NCBI RefSeq assembly: GCF_003327285.1
Contig: NZ_KZ848476.1
Coordinates: 186,001 to 250,000, forward strand
DNA: 64,000 bases
Direction: 5' to 3'
Origin: Microbacterium sorbitolivorans
GTDB taxonomy: Bacteria > Actinomycetota > Actinomycetes > Actinomycetales > Microbacteriaceae
The notes below the pieces were generated by a model. The model had not been told where the DNA came from. It was given only the letters and a program-made list of their open reading frames with translations, and did not search any database. The translations under genes and the position numbers were made by a program. This document shows, piece by piece, positions 1-8,348 of this stretch; positions within the stretch are counted from its first letter, which is position 1; every line of letters begins with the position of its first letter.

Positions 1-255
1 GATGCCCTTGCCGGTGAAGTACTCGGACTTGGCGAGGAAGTGCACGGGGCGGGGAGCGGCGGCGATCGGGATGACGATCGAGTCGATGAACGACAGGTGG
101 TTGCTCGCGAAGATCACCGCGCCCTCTTTGGGGATGAGGTCCTTGCCCTCGACCCGGGGGCGATAGACGATGCGCGCGATGGGGGCGAGCACGTTGCGGC
201 CGAAGGTATATACCCAACTGGGCGTGCGGGGGCTCTCTTCACGCGATTCGGTCAT
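1..255 (-). CDS. 1-acyl-glycerol-3-phosphate acyltransferase family protein (PlsC-like), N-terminal part
   Basis: This is the first 85 codons of a gene that runs off the left edge. The translation begins MTESREESPRTPSWVY and contains the acyltransferase motif I NHLSFIDS (NHx4D, about residues 52-58), with His and Asp of the catalytic pair present. The family transfers acyl chains to lysophosphatidate on the cytoplasmic membrane face in phospholipid synthesis. The ATG at 255 is supported by a -10 like TATCCT (minus strand, 262-267) six bases upstream, so the mRNA is probably leaderless. The rest of the gene, including motifs II-IV, lies outside the window, so the substrate is not known. Confidence 0.85.
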   Translation of the reverse strand, partial: MTESREESPRTPSWVYTFGRNVLAPIARIVYRPRVEGKDLIPKEGAVIFASNHLSFIDSIVIPIAAAPRPVHFLAKSEYFTGKGI

Positions 256-398
256 CCTGCCAGGATACGGCGCGTATATGCCGGTACGGGAATCAGCTTT
301 CTCCCGGGAAGAGTCCCGGATCCGGCCGCGAATGTGAGCGCACATAGCCGAATGCGGCAAAATGGGCACGCCAGTCAACGAAAATCGAGGTTTTCATC

Positions 399-1379
399 GT
401 GCGCCTTCGCCCCATCGCGGCCCTGTCCGCCTCCGCCATTGTCGCCCTCGCGCTCGCGGGTTGCGGCTCCACCTCCGACGGTGATGCCGACGCGACCGCG
501 ACGCCGTCCGCGACCGACGCCGCCGCGAACGTCGAGATGTGCGACGCCGGCGAAGAGTCCGGCCAGGCGATCGATTGCGTCGACGTCTCCGGCGATTTCG
601 GATCCGAGGCGACCGTATCGTTCGAGGCGCCCCTCGGGATCCCCGACATCTCCAGCTCTGTGATCAGCGAGGGCGACGGCGACAAGATCGCCGCGGGCGA
701 CTACGTCACCTACGCCGCGACGATGTACGACGCCGAGACGGGCGACGAGCTCGGCTCGGAGGGCTACGAGGAGTTCTCGACCCTGCCGCTCGGCATCATC
801 GAGGGCAGCTACCTCGACGCCTTCATCGACGTGCCGCTCGGCTCACGCATGGCCTTCACGATCCCCGAGCAGACCTCGACCTCGGGCCAGACCGTCTCGG
901 CCGCCGTTGCGGTCATCGACGTGTTCGAGACGACGCCCACCGCGGCATGGGGCGAGGACGTCGAGCCCGAGGACGGCTTCCCGACCGTCAAGATCGGCGA
1001 CGACGGCACCCCGACCGTCACGGTCTCGGACGACGTGAAGGTCGGCGACACGACCTCGATCGAGGTGCTCAAGCAGGGCGACGGCGAGACCGTCGCCGAG
1101 GGCGACCAGGTCTTCGTGCAGTACCTGGGCGTGAAGGTCTCGGACGGCGAGGAGTTCGACTCGAGCTGGAGCCGCGGCACCCCGACGTCGTTCCCGACGA
1201 CCGGCGTGATCGAGGGCTTCTCGAAGGCCCTCGTCGGCCAGAAGGTCGGCTCGCAGGTCGTCGCCGTCATCCCGAAGGCCGAGGCCTACGGCACCGAGGG
1301 CAGCACGAGCGAGCTCGCCGACGAAGACCTCATCTTCGTCGTCGACATCCTCGGCACCGCGCACACCGCGACGAGCTGA
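399..1379 (+). CDS. FKBP-type peptidyl-prolyl isomerase lipoprotein
   Basis: A 326-residue protein with a GTG start, a short hydrophobic signal and lipobox LALAGC (Cys about residue 22), followed by a Ser/Thr/Asp-rich linker. The C-terminal half (about residues 205-322) is an FKBP domain: GDQVFVQYLGVKVSDGEEFD, then FSKALVGQKVGSQVVAVIP and EAYGTEG. A second, diverged FKBP-like segment is seen at about residues 85-180 (GDYVTYAATMYDAETGDELG). It probably helps fold exported proteins at the outer face of the membrane. The stop lies 6 bases before dxr, so the two may be co-transcribed, although their functions are not linked. Confidence 0.9.
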   Translation: MRLRPIAALSASAIVALALAGCGSTSDGDADATATPSATDAAANVEMCDAGEESGQAIDCVDVSGDFGSEATVSFEAPLGIPDISSSVISEGDGDKIAAGDYVTYAATMYDAETGDELGSEGYEEFSTLPLGIIEGSYLDAFIDVPLGSRMAFTIPEQTSTSGQTVSAAVAVIDVFETTPTAAWGEDVEPEDGFPTVKIGDDGTPTVTVSDDVKVGDTTSIEVLKQGDGETVAEGDQVFVQYLGVKVSDGEEFDSSWSRGTPTSFPTTGVIEGFSKALVGQKVGSQVVAVIPKAEAYGTEGSTSELADEDLIFVVDILGTAHTATS

Positions 1380-1385
1380 GCCGCC

Positions 1386-2462
1386 ATGCGTAGGGTCATC
1401 GTCCTCGGATCCAGCGGATCCATCGGCACGCAGGCGCTCGACGTGATCCGGGCGAACCCCGAGCTCTTCGAGCTCGTCGGGCTCGCGACCGGATCGCAGG
1501 AGCGCGTGCTGCGCGAGCAGGCCGCCGAGTTCGGCGTCGCACACACGGCGCTCGGCTCGGAGGAGGCCGCGCAGCTCGTGCGCGACGTCGACGCCGACGT
1601 GGTGCTCAACGGCATCACCGGATCCGTGGGCCTTGGCCCGACCCTCGCGGCCCTCGAGGCGGGGCGCACGCTCGCCCTCGCCAACAAGGAATCCCTCATC
1701 GTCGGCGGCCCGCTCGTGAAGCGGGCCGCCGCGCCCGGGCAGATTGTCCCCGTCGACTCGGAACACTCCGCGATCGCGCAGGCGCTGCGCGGCGGATCCG
1801 CCGACGAGGTTCGCCGCCTCGTCGTCACCGCCTCGGGCGGGCCGTTCCGCGGCCGCACGCGCGCGTCGCTCGCGGACGTCACGCCGGCCGAGGCGCTCAA
1901 CCATCCCACGTGGGACATGGGGCGGGTCGTCACGACCAACTCGGCGACGCTCGTGAACAAGGGCCTCGAGGTCATCGAGGCGCACCTGCTCTTCGACGTG
2001 CCCTTCGAGAAGATTGACGTGGCGGTGCACCCGCAGTCGATCGTGCACTCGATGGTCGAGTTCGTCGACGGGTCGACGATCGCGCAGGCCTCGCCGCCCG
2101 ACATGCGGCTGCCCATCGCCCTCGGCATGGCGTGGCCGCGCCGCGTGCCAGGGGTCGGGGCGCCCATCGACTGGACGACCGCCGCGAGCTGGACCTTCGA
2201 GCCGCTCGACGAGACCGCCTTCCCGGCCGTCGCCCTCGCGAAGCGGGTCGGATCCGCCGGATCCACGTACCCGGCCGTCTACAACGCCGCCAACGAGCAG
2301 TCGGTCGATGCCTTCCACGAGGGGCGCCTGCCGTTCCTCGGCATCGTCGACACCATCGCCGAGGTGGTGGAGCGCCACGAACCCCCGGCCGAGCTGACCC
2401 TCGAGTCGCTCGCCGAGGCCGAGGCCTGGGCCCGCCGCACCGCCGACCAGCTCATCGGCTAG
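1386..2462 (+). CDS. dxr: 1-deoxy-D-xylulose 5-phosphate reductoisomerase
   Basis: It makes 2-C-methyl-D-erythritol 4-phosphate from DXP with NADPH, the committed step of the MEP isoprenoid pathway. The 358-residue translation shows the NADPH fold GSSGSIGTQ at the N-terminus, [11 protein letters not shown], the metal/substrate motif [20 protein letters not shown], and [16 protein letters not shown] followed by [13 protein letters not shown]. The ATG lies 6 bases after the FKBP stop and has no clear Shine-Dalgarno. ispG, a later MEP enzyme, is 8 kb downstream; in mycobacteria dxr, the site-2 protease and ispG are adjacent, and here extra genes separate them. Confidence 0.97.
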   Translation: MRRVIVLGSSGSIGTQALDVIRANPELFELVGLATGSQERVLREQAAEFGVAHTALGSEEAAQLVRDVDADVVLNGITGSVGLGPTLAALEAGRTLALANKESLIVGGPLVKRAAAPGQIVPVDSEHSAIAQALRGGSADEVRRLVVTASGGPFRGRTRASLADVTPAEALNHPTWDMGRVVTTNSATLVNKGLEVIEAHLLFDVPFEKIDVAVHPQSIVHSMVEFVDGSTIAQASPPDMRLPIALGMAWPRRVPGVGAPIDWTTAASWTFEPLDETAFPAVALAKRVGSAGSTYPAVYNAANEQSVDAFHEGRLPFLGIVDTIAEVVERHEPPAELTLESLAEAEAWARRTADQLIG

Positions 2463-2479
2463 ACCCACTCTCCCTCCGC

Positions 2480-2573
2480 CCCCGTACACAACGACGCAAA
2501 TTTTCTGCCGAGGTGCCGATTTGTCCCACTTTTCGGGTGGTCCAGCCAAAAATTTGCGTCGTTATGTACGGGG
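2480..2573. repeat. 94-bp element with 24-bp terminal inverted repeats (family E)
   Basis: Arms at 2480-2503 and 2550-2573 match at 23 of 24 positions (left arm begins CCCCGTACACAACGACGC) around a 46-bp centre. The centre contains TTTGTCCCACTTTT, which resembles the repeated unit of family D at 32299. It sits between dxr and the MurE-like gene and has no coding capacity. It could be a miniature inverted-repeat element or a long hairpin that attenuates read-through. No flanking target duplication is obvious. Confidence 0.75.
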
Positions 2574-2609
2574 CACCATTCAGCCGATCTCGGAACGGGG
2601 CGTGAGACG

Positions 2610-4217
2610 ATGACAGGCGTGATCGACACGCCTCGCATCCGCCGCACACCACCCGTGATGCTGCGCCCCGAGCGGCCCACCACCAGCCGCCTCACTGACC
2701 TTGCCGCCCTGACGGGCGGATCCGCTTCGGACGAGGCGGAGGTGACGGGCGTCACCGTGTCGTCGAACGACCTCGCACCCGGCGACATGTTCGTCGCCAT
2801 CCGCGGCGTCAACCGGCACGGCGCCGAGTTCGCCGAGACCGCCGCCGCGAACGGGGCATCCGCGATCCTCACCGACGCCGAGGGCGCCGCGATCGCGGCC
2901 CCGTCGGGCCTCCCGGCACTCGTCGTCGAGGATCCGCGGGGCGCGCTCGCCGCCGTCGCACAGGCCGTCTACCGCACCGACGTCGAGCGCCCGCTGCTGC
3001 TCGCCACGACGGGTACCAACGGCAAGACGAGCGTCACCCACCTGCTCGAGGGCATGCTCACCCAGATCGGCGTCGTCGCCGGGGCCTCGACCTCCGCCGA
3101 GCGCGTCGTCGCGGGCGAGCGCGTCGTCGCCGGCCTCACGAGCCCCGAGGCGAGCGAGCTGCACGCCCTCATCGCGCGCATGCGCGAGAAGAACGTCGAG
3201 GCCTTTGCCGTCGAGGTCAGCGCCCAGGCCGTCACCCGTCACCGCGTCGACGGTGTCGTGTGGGACGTCATGGGATTCACGAACCTCACGCACGACCACC
3301 TCGACGACTACGGCGACATGGAGACCTACTACCAGGCGAAGGCTCCGCTCTTCCACGCCGACCGCAGCCGCCGCGGTGTCGTGTCGTTCGACTCCGAGCC
3401 TGGGCTGCGCATCGCAGCCGAGGCCGACATCCCCGTGACGACGATAGCGACCCGCGGCATCGCCACGGAGGAGGCCTACGCCGCGGCCGACTGGCACGTC
3501 GAGGTCACCTCGGAGGCGCAGGCTGGCACCGGATTCCGTCTGACCGGCCCCGCCGGATCCCTCGAGACCGTCGTGCCCGTCATCGGCGCGCACATGGCCG
3601 CGAACGCGGGCCTCGGCATCGTCATGATGCTCGAGGCGGGATACGACTGGCAGCGGATCCGCGCGGCGCTCGCCGACGGGATCCGCGCCTGGGTGCCCGG
3701 CCGCACCCAGCTGGTTTCCGGATCCGCCGGCCCGGCCGTCTACGTCGATTTCGGTCACACGCCCGACGCGTTCGTGAAGACGCTCGCGGCCGTGCGCCGC
3801 GTCACGCCCGGCAAGGTCATCATGCTCTTCGGCGCCGACGGCGACCGCGACGCGACCAAGCGCTACGACATGTCGCGCACGGCGGTGGAGGGATCCGACA
3901 TCCTCGTCATCACCGACCACCATCCGCGCTTCGAGAACGCCGAGTCGATCCGCCGCACGCTGGTCGAGGCCGCTCGCGACGTGGATCCGGCGCACGAGCT
4001 CTACGAGGTGTCTCCGCCCGAGGCCGCCATCGTGACGGCCGTCTCGCTCGCGGGCGACGGCGACGCGATCGTCTGGTGCGGCCCCGGCCACCAAAACTAC
4101 CGCGACATCGAGGGCACCCAGTGGTCGTACTCGGCCCGTGAGCTCTCGCGCCGCGCCCTCATCGCCGCGGGTTACGACGCCCCCGAGCGCGTCTGGCCGA
4201 ACCCCTACGGCGACTGA
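2610..4217 (+). CDS. Mur ligase family protein, MurE-like
   Basis: A 535-residue ATP-dependent amide ligase. The N-terminal MurE substrate domain has SRLTDLAALTGG and SNDLAPGDMFVAIRG; the P-loop is TTGTNGKTS (about residues 133-141); FTNLTHDHLDDYGDME is the Mur central-domain motif; the C-terminal domain has DFGHTPDAF. Where MurE enzymes that add meso-diaminopimelate carry DNPR, this protein has DHHPRFEN (about residue 436), so the added residue may not be standard. It lies between dxr and the site-2 protease, away from any dcw cluster, and shares a one-base overlap (TGATG) with the protease. It may be a second MurE or a ligase acting on a related peptide; the acceptor is not known. Confidence 0.8.
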   Translation: MTGVIDTPRIRRTPPVMLRPERPTTSRLTDLAALTGGSASDEAEVTGVTVSSNDLAPGDMFVAIRGVNRHGAEFAETAAANGASAILTDAEGAAIAAPSGLPALVVEDPRGALAAVAQAVYRTDVERPLLLATTGTNGKTSVTHLLEGMLTQIGVVAGASTSAERVVAGERVVAGLTSPEASELHALIARMREKNVEAFAVEVSAQAVTRHRVDGVVWDVMGFTNLTHDHLDDYGDMETYYQAKAPLFHADRSRRGVVSFDSEPGLRIAAEADIPVTTIATRGIATEEAYAAADWHVEVTSEAQAGTGFRLTGPAGSLETVVPVIGAHMAANAGLGIVMMLEAGYDWQRIRAALADGIRAWVPGRTQLVSGSAGPAVYVDFGHTPDAFVKTLAAVRRVTPGKVIMLFGADGDRDATKRYDMSRTAVEGSDILVITDHHPRFENAESIRRTLVEAARDVDPAHELYEVSPPEAAIVTAVSLAGDGDAIVWCGPGHQNYRDIEGTQWSYSARELSRRALIAAGYDAPERVWPNPYGD

Positions 4218-5500
4218 TGACCGTCATTCTCTTCGTCGTCGGCGTGCTCGTCATGCTGATCGGGCTCGGCCTGTCGATCGCCCTGCACGAGCTCGGACAC
4301 ATCGTGCCCGCGAAGCTCTTCGGGGTGCACGTGGGCCAGTACATGATCGGCTTTGGGCCGCGCCTGTGGTCGAAGAAGATCGGCGAGACGGAGTACGGGT
4401 TCCGGGCGCTGCCGCTCGGCGGGTTCATCTCGATCGCGGGCATGTACCCTCCCGGAACAGGCAAGAAGCCGCGCCTTTTCGCGACGCTCGTGCAGGACGC
4501 TCGCGAGCAGAACGACGAGACGATCGAGGCCGCGGGCGGACGCACGCTCTATAGCCAGTCGACGTGGAAGCGCGTCGTCGTGATGCTCGGCGGACCGTTC
4601 ATGAACTTCGTGCTCGCGATCGTCGCGTTCACGGTGCTGCTGAGCGGCATCGGCATCACGCAGGCAACCGCGACGGTCGCGAGCGTGTCGGAGTGCGTGC
4701 TGCCCGCCGGATCCACGCAGACGACCTGCGCGCAGGGCGACACCCCCACGCCCGCGGCGGAGTCGGGGCTGCTTCCGGGCGACACCATCACCGCCATCGA
4801 CGGCGTCGAGGTCGCGAACTTCGACGAGGCCTCGGCCATCGTGCGCACGCACGCCGACCAGACGCTCGACGTCGAGATCCTGCGCGACGGATCCGCGCAG
4901 ACGCTGCAGATCACGCCGATCCTCGCGTCGAACACGTACACCGACGACTCGGGCGAGCTCGTCACCGACGAGGTCGGATTCGTCGGCTTCAGCCCCGTCT
5001 ACGACCGCGTGCGGCAGCCGCTGTGGGCCGGAACGGAAGAGGCCATCGACAGCGTCGGCTCGGTCGCGAACGTCATCGTGCACCTGCCGGTGAAGCTCTA
5101 CGACATCGCCGTCGACCTCGTCACGGGTGCCGACCGCGATCCCGACGGGCCGATCAGCGTCATCGGCGTCGGCCGCATCGCGGGCGAGATCGCCTCGACG
5201 CCGGCCCCGATCCTCGACCGAGTGGCCGTGCTCGTGAACCTCATCGCGGCGCTCAACATCGCGCTGATGGTGTTCAATCTGATTCCGCTGCTGCCGCTCG
5301 ACGGCGGCCACGTCGTCATCGCGCTCTGGGATGGCATCAAGCGCCTCTTCGCGCGCATTGCGGGGCGCCCCGAGCCCGCACCGGCCGACGCCACGCGCCT
5401 CGTGCCGCTCACCCTCGTGATGGTCGTGCTCATGGTCGGCATGAGCGCGTTGCTCTTCGCTGCCGACATCTTCAACCCTGTCGACCTCTTCGGCGGCTAA
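4217..5500 (+). CDS. rseP: RIP metalloprotease, site-2 protease family (RseP/Rip1-like)
   Basis: A membrane zinc protease of 427 residues that cuts transmembrane substrates such as anti-sigma factors. HELGH (HExxH) is at residues 24-28 in the first membrane helix, a PDZ domain lies at about 170-240 (ESGLLPGDTITAIDGVEV), and the third zinc ligand is in PLLPLDGGH near residue 361. Further hydrophobic helices close the C-terminus. Translation is coupled to the MurE-like gene through the TGATG junction. In other actinobacteria the orthologue is between dxr and ispG. Confidence 0.95.
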   Translation: MTVILFVVGVLVMLIGLGLSIALHELGHIVPAKLFGVHVGQYMIGFGPRLWSKKIGETEYGFRALPLGGFISIAGMYPPGTGKKPRLFATLVQDAREQNDETIEAAGGRTLYSQSTWKRVVVMLGGPFMNFVLAIVAFTVLLSGIGITQATATVASVSECVLPAGSTQTTCAQGDTPTPAAESGLLPGDTITAIDGVEVANFDEASAIVRTHADQTLDVEILRDGSAQTLQITPILASNTYTDDSGELVTDEVGFVGFSPVYDRVRQPLWAGTEEAIDSVGSVANVIVHLPVKLYDIAVDLVTGADRDPDGPISVIGVGRIAGEIASTPAPILDRVAVLVNLIAALNIALMVFNLIPLLPLDGGHVVIALWDGIKRLFARIAGRPEPAPADATRLVPLTLVMVVLMVGMSALLFAADIFNPVDLFGG

Positions 5501-5528
5501 CGAGTCTCTTTTCCGCGGGCCCCATTCC

Positions 5529-5704
5529 CGCGAGATCGCACTCTTTTCGCGAGATCGCACTGAAATGGGTGAGACCTCGCGAAAAAGGTGAGACCTCGCG
5601 AGGGAGTGACTTTGGTAGGTGCCACCCGATTCCGCGAGGTCTCACTCTTTTGTTGAGATCTCACTGAATTGGGTGAGACCTCGCGAGATGGGTGAGATCT
5701 CGCG
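5529..5704. repeat. Two tandem double-hairpin units (family B)
   Basis: Two imperfect palindromes of about 72 bp, at 5529-5600 and 5632-5704, separated by 31 bp. Each is built from four copies of a motif like GTGAGACCTCGCG (or its complement CGCGAGATCGCAC), two in each arm, around a TGAAAT or TGAATT loop. The element lies between the convergent ends of rseP and the MDR gene, where it may stop transcription from both sides. No open reading frame with codon bias is present. Confidence 0.8.
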
Positions 5705-5710
5705 GGGAGG

Positions 5711-5732
5711 GGCCGGGGCGAAGCCCCGGGCC
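5711..5732. terminator. GC-rich hairpin between convergent genes
   Basis: GGCCGGGGC and GCCCCGGGCC pair around a GAA loop just downstream of the MDR gene's stop codon on the minus strand. There is no T-run on either side, so it is a weak intrinsic-terminator candidate that may act together with the family B hairpins next to it. Confidence 0.35.
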
Positions 5733-5740
5733 CGGTGGGG

Positions 5741-6715
5741 TTACGGGTGGAGGAGGATCTTGCCGATGCGGCCCTTGCGGTTGTGGGCCGCGACGGCGTC
5801 CGCGATGTCGGCGAAGGCGAAGGATCCGTCGACGGGCAGCGTGATCGCGCCCGTCGCGACCTTCGTCAGGATCTCGCCGAACAGCGCCGTGCGCTCCTCG
5901 GCGCTGAGTGCGGGCATGACCTTGGATCCCCAGAAGCCATCGATCGTGATGCCGCGGAAGATGACGTCGTTCATCGACCCCTCGAAGTTCCACGATCCCA
6001 TGCCGCCGAAGAGGCTGAGGCGCGCGCCGTCGGCGAGCACAGAGAGCAGGTCGCCGGTCGCGGATCCGCCGACCGAGTCGACGCCGCGCACGATCGGGGC
6101 GCCGCCCGTCAGCTCGACGACGCGGTCGCGCCAGTCGGCCTGGTCGGTCGCGACGATGCCGGTGATGCCGGATCCGGTGAGCTCGGCGATCGCGTCGGTG
6201 CGGCGCACGAGGCCCACGACGTTGATGCCGCGGCTCTTCGCGAACTGCGCGACGAGGCGGCCGACGGCGCCGCCGGCGGCGTTCTGGATGATCCAATCGC
6301 CCTCGTCCACGCCGAGGGTGTTGAGCAGCGCGAGCGCGCTCGCGGGCATCGAGACGAGCTGGGCGGCCGAATCGTCCGAGATCGCGTCGGGCACGGGGAT
6401 GAGGGCCGCGGCCCGAATGACAAACTTCTCGGCCCAGACGCCGAAGGTGTTGCCGACGACGCGCTGGCCGACGGCGACGTTCGTGACGCCCTCGCCGACG
6501 GCGATGACGGTTCCGGTCGCCTCGGTGCCGGAACGGGCGGGTAACTCGGGCTTGAAGCCGTAGTCACCCGAGACGGTCAGCAGGTCGTGATTGTGGATCG
6601 CAGAAGAGGTCATCTGGACGACGGCCTCGCCGGGGCCGGCGACGGGATCCGGAACCTCCTCGACCTTGAGGGCGGAGGCGGGTTCAGCGAAAGTGTGATG
6701 GATCAATGCACGCAT
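5741..6715 (-). CDS. Zinc-type alcohol dehydrogenase-like / quinone oxidoreductase (MDR family)
   Basis: A 324-residue medium-chain reductase, about the usual length for quinone oxidoreductases. It starts MRALIHHTFAEPASALKVEE, has a GroES-like N-terminal half (NHDLLTVSGDYG, GTEATGTVIAVGEGV) and a nucleotide-binding Rossmann segment NAAGGAVGRLVAQFAKSRG. The cysteines that hold the structural zinc in true alcohol dehydrogenases are absent, which fits NADPH-dependent quinone or enone reduction. The substrate is not known. The open frame continues upstream, but ATG 6715 gives the family's N-terminus. Confidence 0.88.
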   Translation of the reverse strand: MRALIHHTFAEPASALKVEEVPDPVAGPGEAVVQMTSSAIHNHDLLTVSGDYGFKPELPARSGTEATGTVIAVGEGVTNVAVGQRVVGNTFGVWAEKFVIRAAALIPVPDAISDDSAAQLVSMPASALALLNTLGVDEGDWIIQNAAGGAVGRLVAQFAKSRGINVVGLVRRTDAIAELTGSGITGIVATDQADWRDRVVELTGGAPIVRGVDSVGGSATGDLLSVLADGARLSLFGGMGSWNFEGSMNDVIFRGITIDGFWGSKVMPALSAEERTALFGEILTKVATGAITLPVDGSFAFADIADAVAAHNRKGRIGKILLHP

Positions 6716-6767
6716 ACGGGGTGTAGCGCCCGCCCGGCGCCACTCATTCCTGCACGAAGCTGTGAGG

Positions 6768-6809
6768 GTCGCCAGAAAATGCCGCTCGGAGGCGGCATTT
6801 TTTGGCGAC
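6768..6809 (-). terminator. Intrinsic terminator after the FAD oxidoreductase gene
   Basis: A nearly perfect inverted repeat, GTCGCCAGAAAATGCCGC on one side and GCGGCATTTTTTGGCGAC on the other, loop TCGGAG. The stem includes A/T stretches on both arms, so it may work in both directions. It lies 8 bases past the stop of the gene at 6817. Confidence 0.75.
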
Positions 6810-6816
6810 CCAACAG

Positions 6817-8229
6817 TTAGCCGAGGCGCTTCATCGCCAGCTGCGCGGCGAGGCGGCCCGGCATGCCAGTCACGCCAGGGCCCGGAACCGTCGAGGCCGA
6901 GCAGAGGAAGATCCCGGGGTCGCTCGTCTCGGCCGGGTTGAGGCTCAGCCGCGGGCGCGCGATGAGCTGGAACAGGTCGGGCACGCCGCCGTCGATCGCA
7001 CCGCCCACGAGGTTCGCGTTGCGGGCCTCGAGCGCGCGCGGATCCGTGACGTGCCGGGCGAGGATCCGGTCGCGGAAGCCAGGGGCGAACTTCTCGATCC
7101 GCGCCTCGATCGCGTCGGTGATGTCGCCGTCGAATCCGAACGGCACGTGCGCGTAGCCGCCGAACGCGCTCTTGCCCTCGGGCGCGCGCGACGGATCCAG
7201 CTTCGACGCCTGCGAGAGCAGCAGGAACGGCTCGTCGGGCATGCGGCCCTTCGCGACGAGGCGCTCGGCCTCGATGACCTGCTCGGCGGGGCCGCCGAGG
7301 TGCACGAAGCCGGCGTCGCGGAGCTCCTCGTCGACCCACGGCACCTCGCCGTCGAGCGCCCAGTCGACCTTGTAGGCGGCGGATCCGTACCGCATCCGGT
7401 GCAGGGAGTTCGCGTAGGAGGCGCTGAACCGGTGGCCGGCAATCTTCAGCGCATCGCGCGGGGAGGTGTCGAGGAGGACGGCGCGGGCGCGGGGGAGATC
7501 CTCGATCCGGGCCACGCGGGTGCCCGTGATGATCTCGCCGCCGAGGGAGGTGAGGCGTGCGATTAGGGCATCGGCGATCGACCGCGTGCCACCGACGGCG
7601 ACGGGCCAGCCGACGCCGTGGGCGAAGGCGCCGAGCGCGACGCCCACGAGCGCCGTCGCGGGCTGGCGCAGGTCGACGATCGAGTGCGCTGCGAGGCCCG
7701 ACAGCACGGCGCGGCTGCGCTCGTCGCGCAGGAGCTTCAGGAGCCACGGCGTCGGCCAGACGCTCGCGGCTCCGAGGGCGATGAGGTCGGGCGTCGGGCG
7801 CAGGGGGTTGCCGATCGCGCGGCCGAGCTGCTTCCACCGGTCGCCGAAGGTGCCCATGACGGCGCGCCAGAGCTTCTCATCGGATCCGAAACCTGCGGCC
7901 GTCTCGGCGGCGCTGCGCCGCAGGTAGCCGGTCTCGCCGGGGCGGATGGGGTGGGCGAGCGGGATGTCGTTCTGCGCGAAGGCGAGGCCCTCGCGCTCGA
8001 GGCCGAGCTCGCGGAATGCGGGCGACGACAGCGCCATCGGGTGGTTCGAGGCGCAGCAGTCGTGGAGAAATCCGGGGAGGGTGACCTCCTCGCTGCGGAG
8101 GCCGCCGCCCGGGGTGTCCTGCGCCTCGTAGATGACGACTCGCCATCCCGCCTCGGCGAGGGTCACGGCGGCCACGAGCCCGTTGGGCCCGGAGCCGACG
8201 ATCACGGCGTCGACATCGTATGCGCTCAT
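6817..8229 (-). CDS. FAD-dependent oxidoreductase, phytoene desaturase-related (CrtI/COG1233-like)
   Basis: A 470-residue flavoprotein. The dinucleotide-binding motif VDAVIVGSGPNGLVAAVTLAEAGWRV is followed by the acidic ribose-binding end YEAQDTPGGGLRSEE, and the C-terminal FAD motif is near PGVTGMPGRLAAQLAMKRLG. This family includes carotenoid desaturases and isomerases as well as members of unknown role. No other carotenoid gene is in the window, so a function in pigment synthesis is only a guess. A -10 like TAGGCT (minus strand, 8236-8241) six bases before the ATG suggests a leaderless transcript. Confidence 0.85.
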   Translation of the reverse strand: MSAYDVDAVIVGSGPNGLVAAVTLAEAGWRVVIYEAQDTPGGGLRSEEVTLPGFLHDCCASNHPMALSSPAFRELGLEREGLAFAQNDIPLAHPIRPGETGYLRRSAAETAAGFGSDEKLWRAVMGTFGDRWKQLGRAIGNPLRPTPDLIALGAASVWPTPWLLKLLRDERSRAVLSGLAAHSIVDLRQPATALVGVALGAFAHGVGWPVAVGGTRSIADALIARLTSLGGEIITGTRVARIEDLPRARAVLLDTSPRDALKIAGHRFSASYANSLHRMRYGSAAYKVDWALDGEVPWVDEELRDAGFVHLGGPAEQVIEAERLVAKGRMPDEPFLLLSQASKLDPSRAPEGKSAFGGYAHVPFGFDGDITDAIEARIEKFAPGFRDRILARHVTDPRALEARNANLVGGAIDGGVPDLFQLIARPRLSLNPAETSDPGIFLCSASTVPGPGVTGMPGRLAAQLAMKRLG

Positions 8230-8235
8230 AACCCC

Positions 8236-8241
8236 AGCCTA
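8236..8241 (-). promoter_or_regulatory. -10 element of a leaderless promoter (FAD oxidoreductase)
   Basis: TAGGCT on the minus strand ends six bases before the ATG at 8229, so transcription is expected to start at or next to the start codon. The family A palindrome begins 16 bases further upstream, where the -35 region and any regulator site would lie. Confidence 0.55.
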
Positions 8242-8256
8242 GGGCGCGCCGAGCGC

Positions 8257-8310
8257 ACAAGGTTTACGCGAACGGATACGAAATAACGTAGGCGTTCGCG
8301 TAAACCTTGT
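8257..8310. repeat. Palindromic intergenic repeat, family A copy 1
   Basis: Perfect 18-bp arms (ACAAGGTTTACGCGAACG and its complement) at 8257-8274 and 8293-8310 enclose an 18-bp core, GATACGAAATAACGTAGG. The core can itself fold around AAATAA. Two more copies are at 50850-50917 (inverted) and 61877-61944. It sits between two genes that both run on the minus strand. Confidence 0.9.
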
Positions 8311-8348
8311 TCTTTCGGCGGGGTGAGGCGGCGCCGGGCGCCGCGGCG

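Noticed and set aside
539..1393. Long Arg-rich open frames overlapping most genes
   Set aside because: They are shadow frames caused by high GC at third codon positions. Their translations are low-complexity Arg/Gly/Pro and each overlaps a gene with clear family motifs.
8257..8310. Family A palindromes as intrinsic terminators only
   Set aside because: They lack a T-run, one copy separates co-directional genes just upstream of a promoter, and core bases are conserved beyond what a stem needs. A terminator role alone does not explain them.
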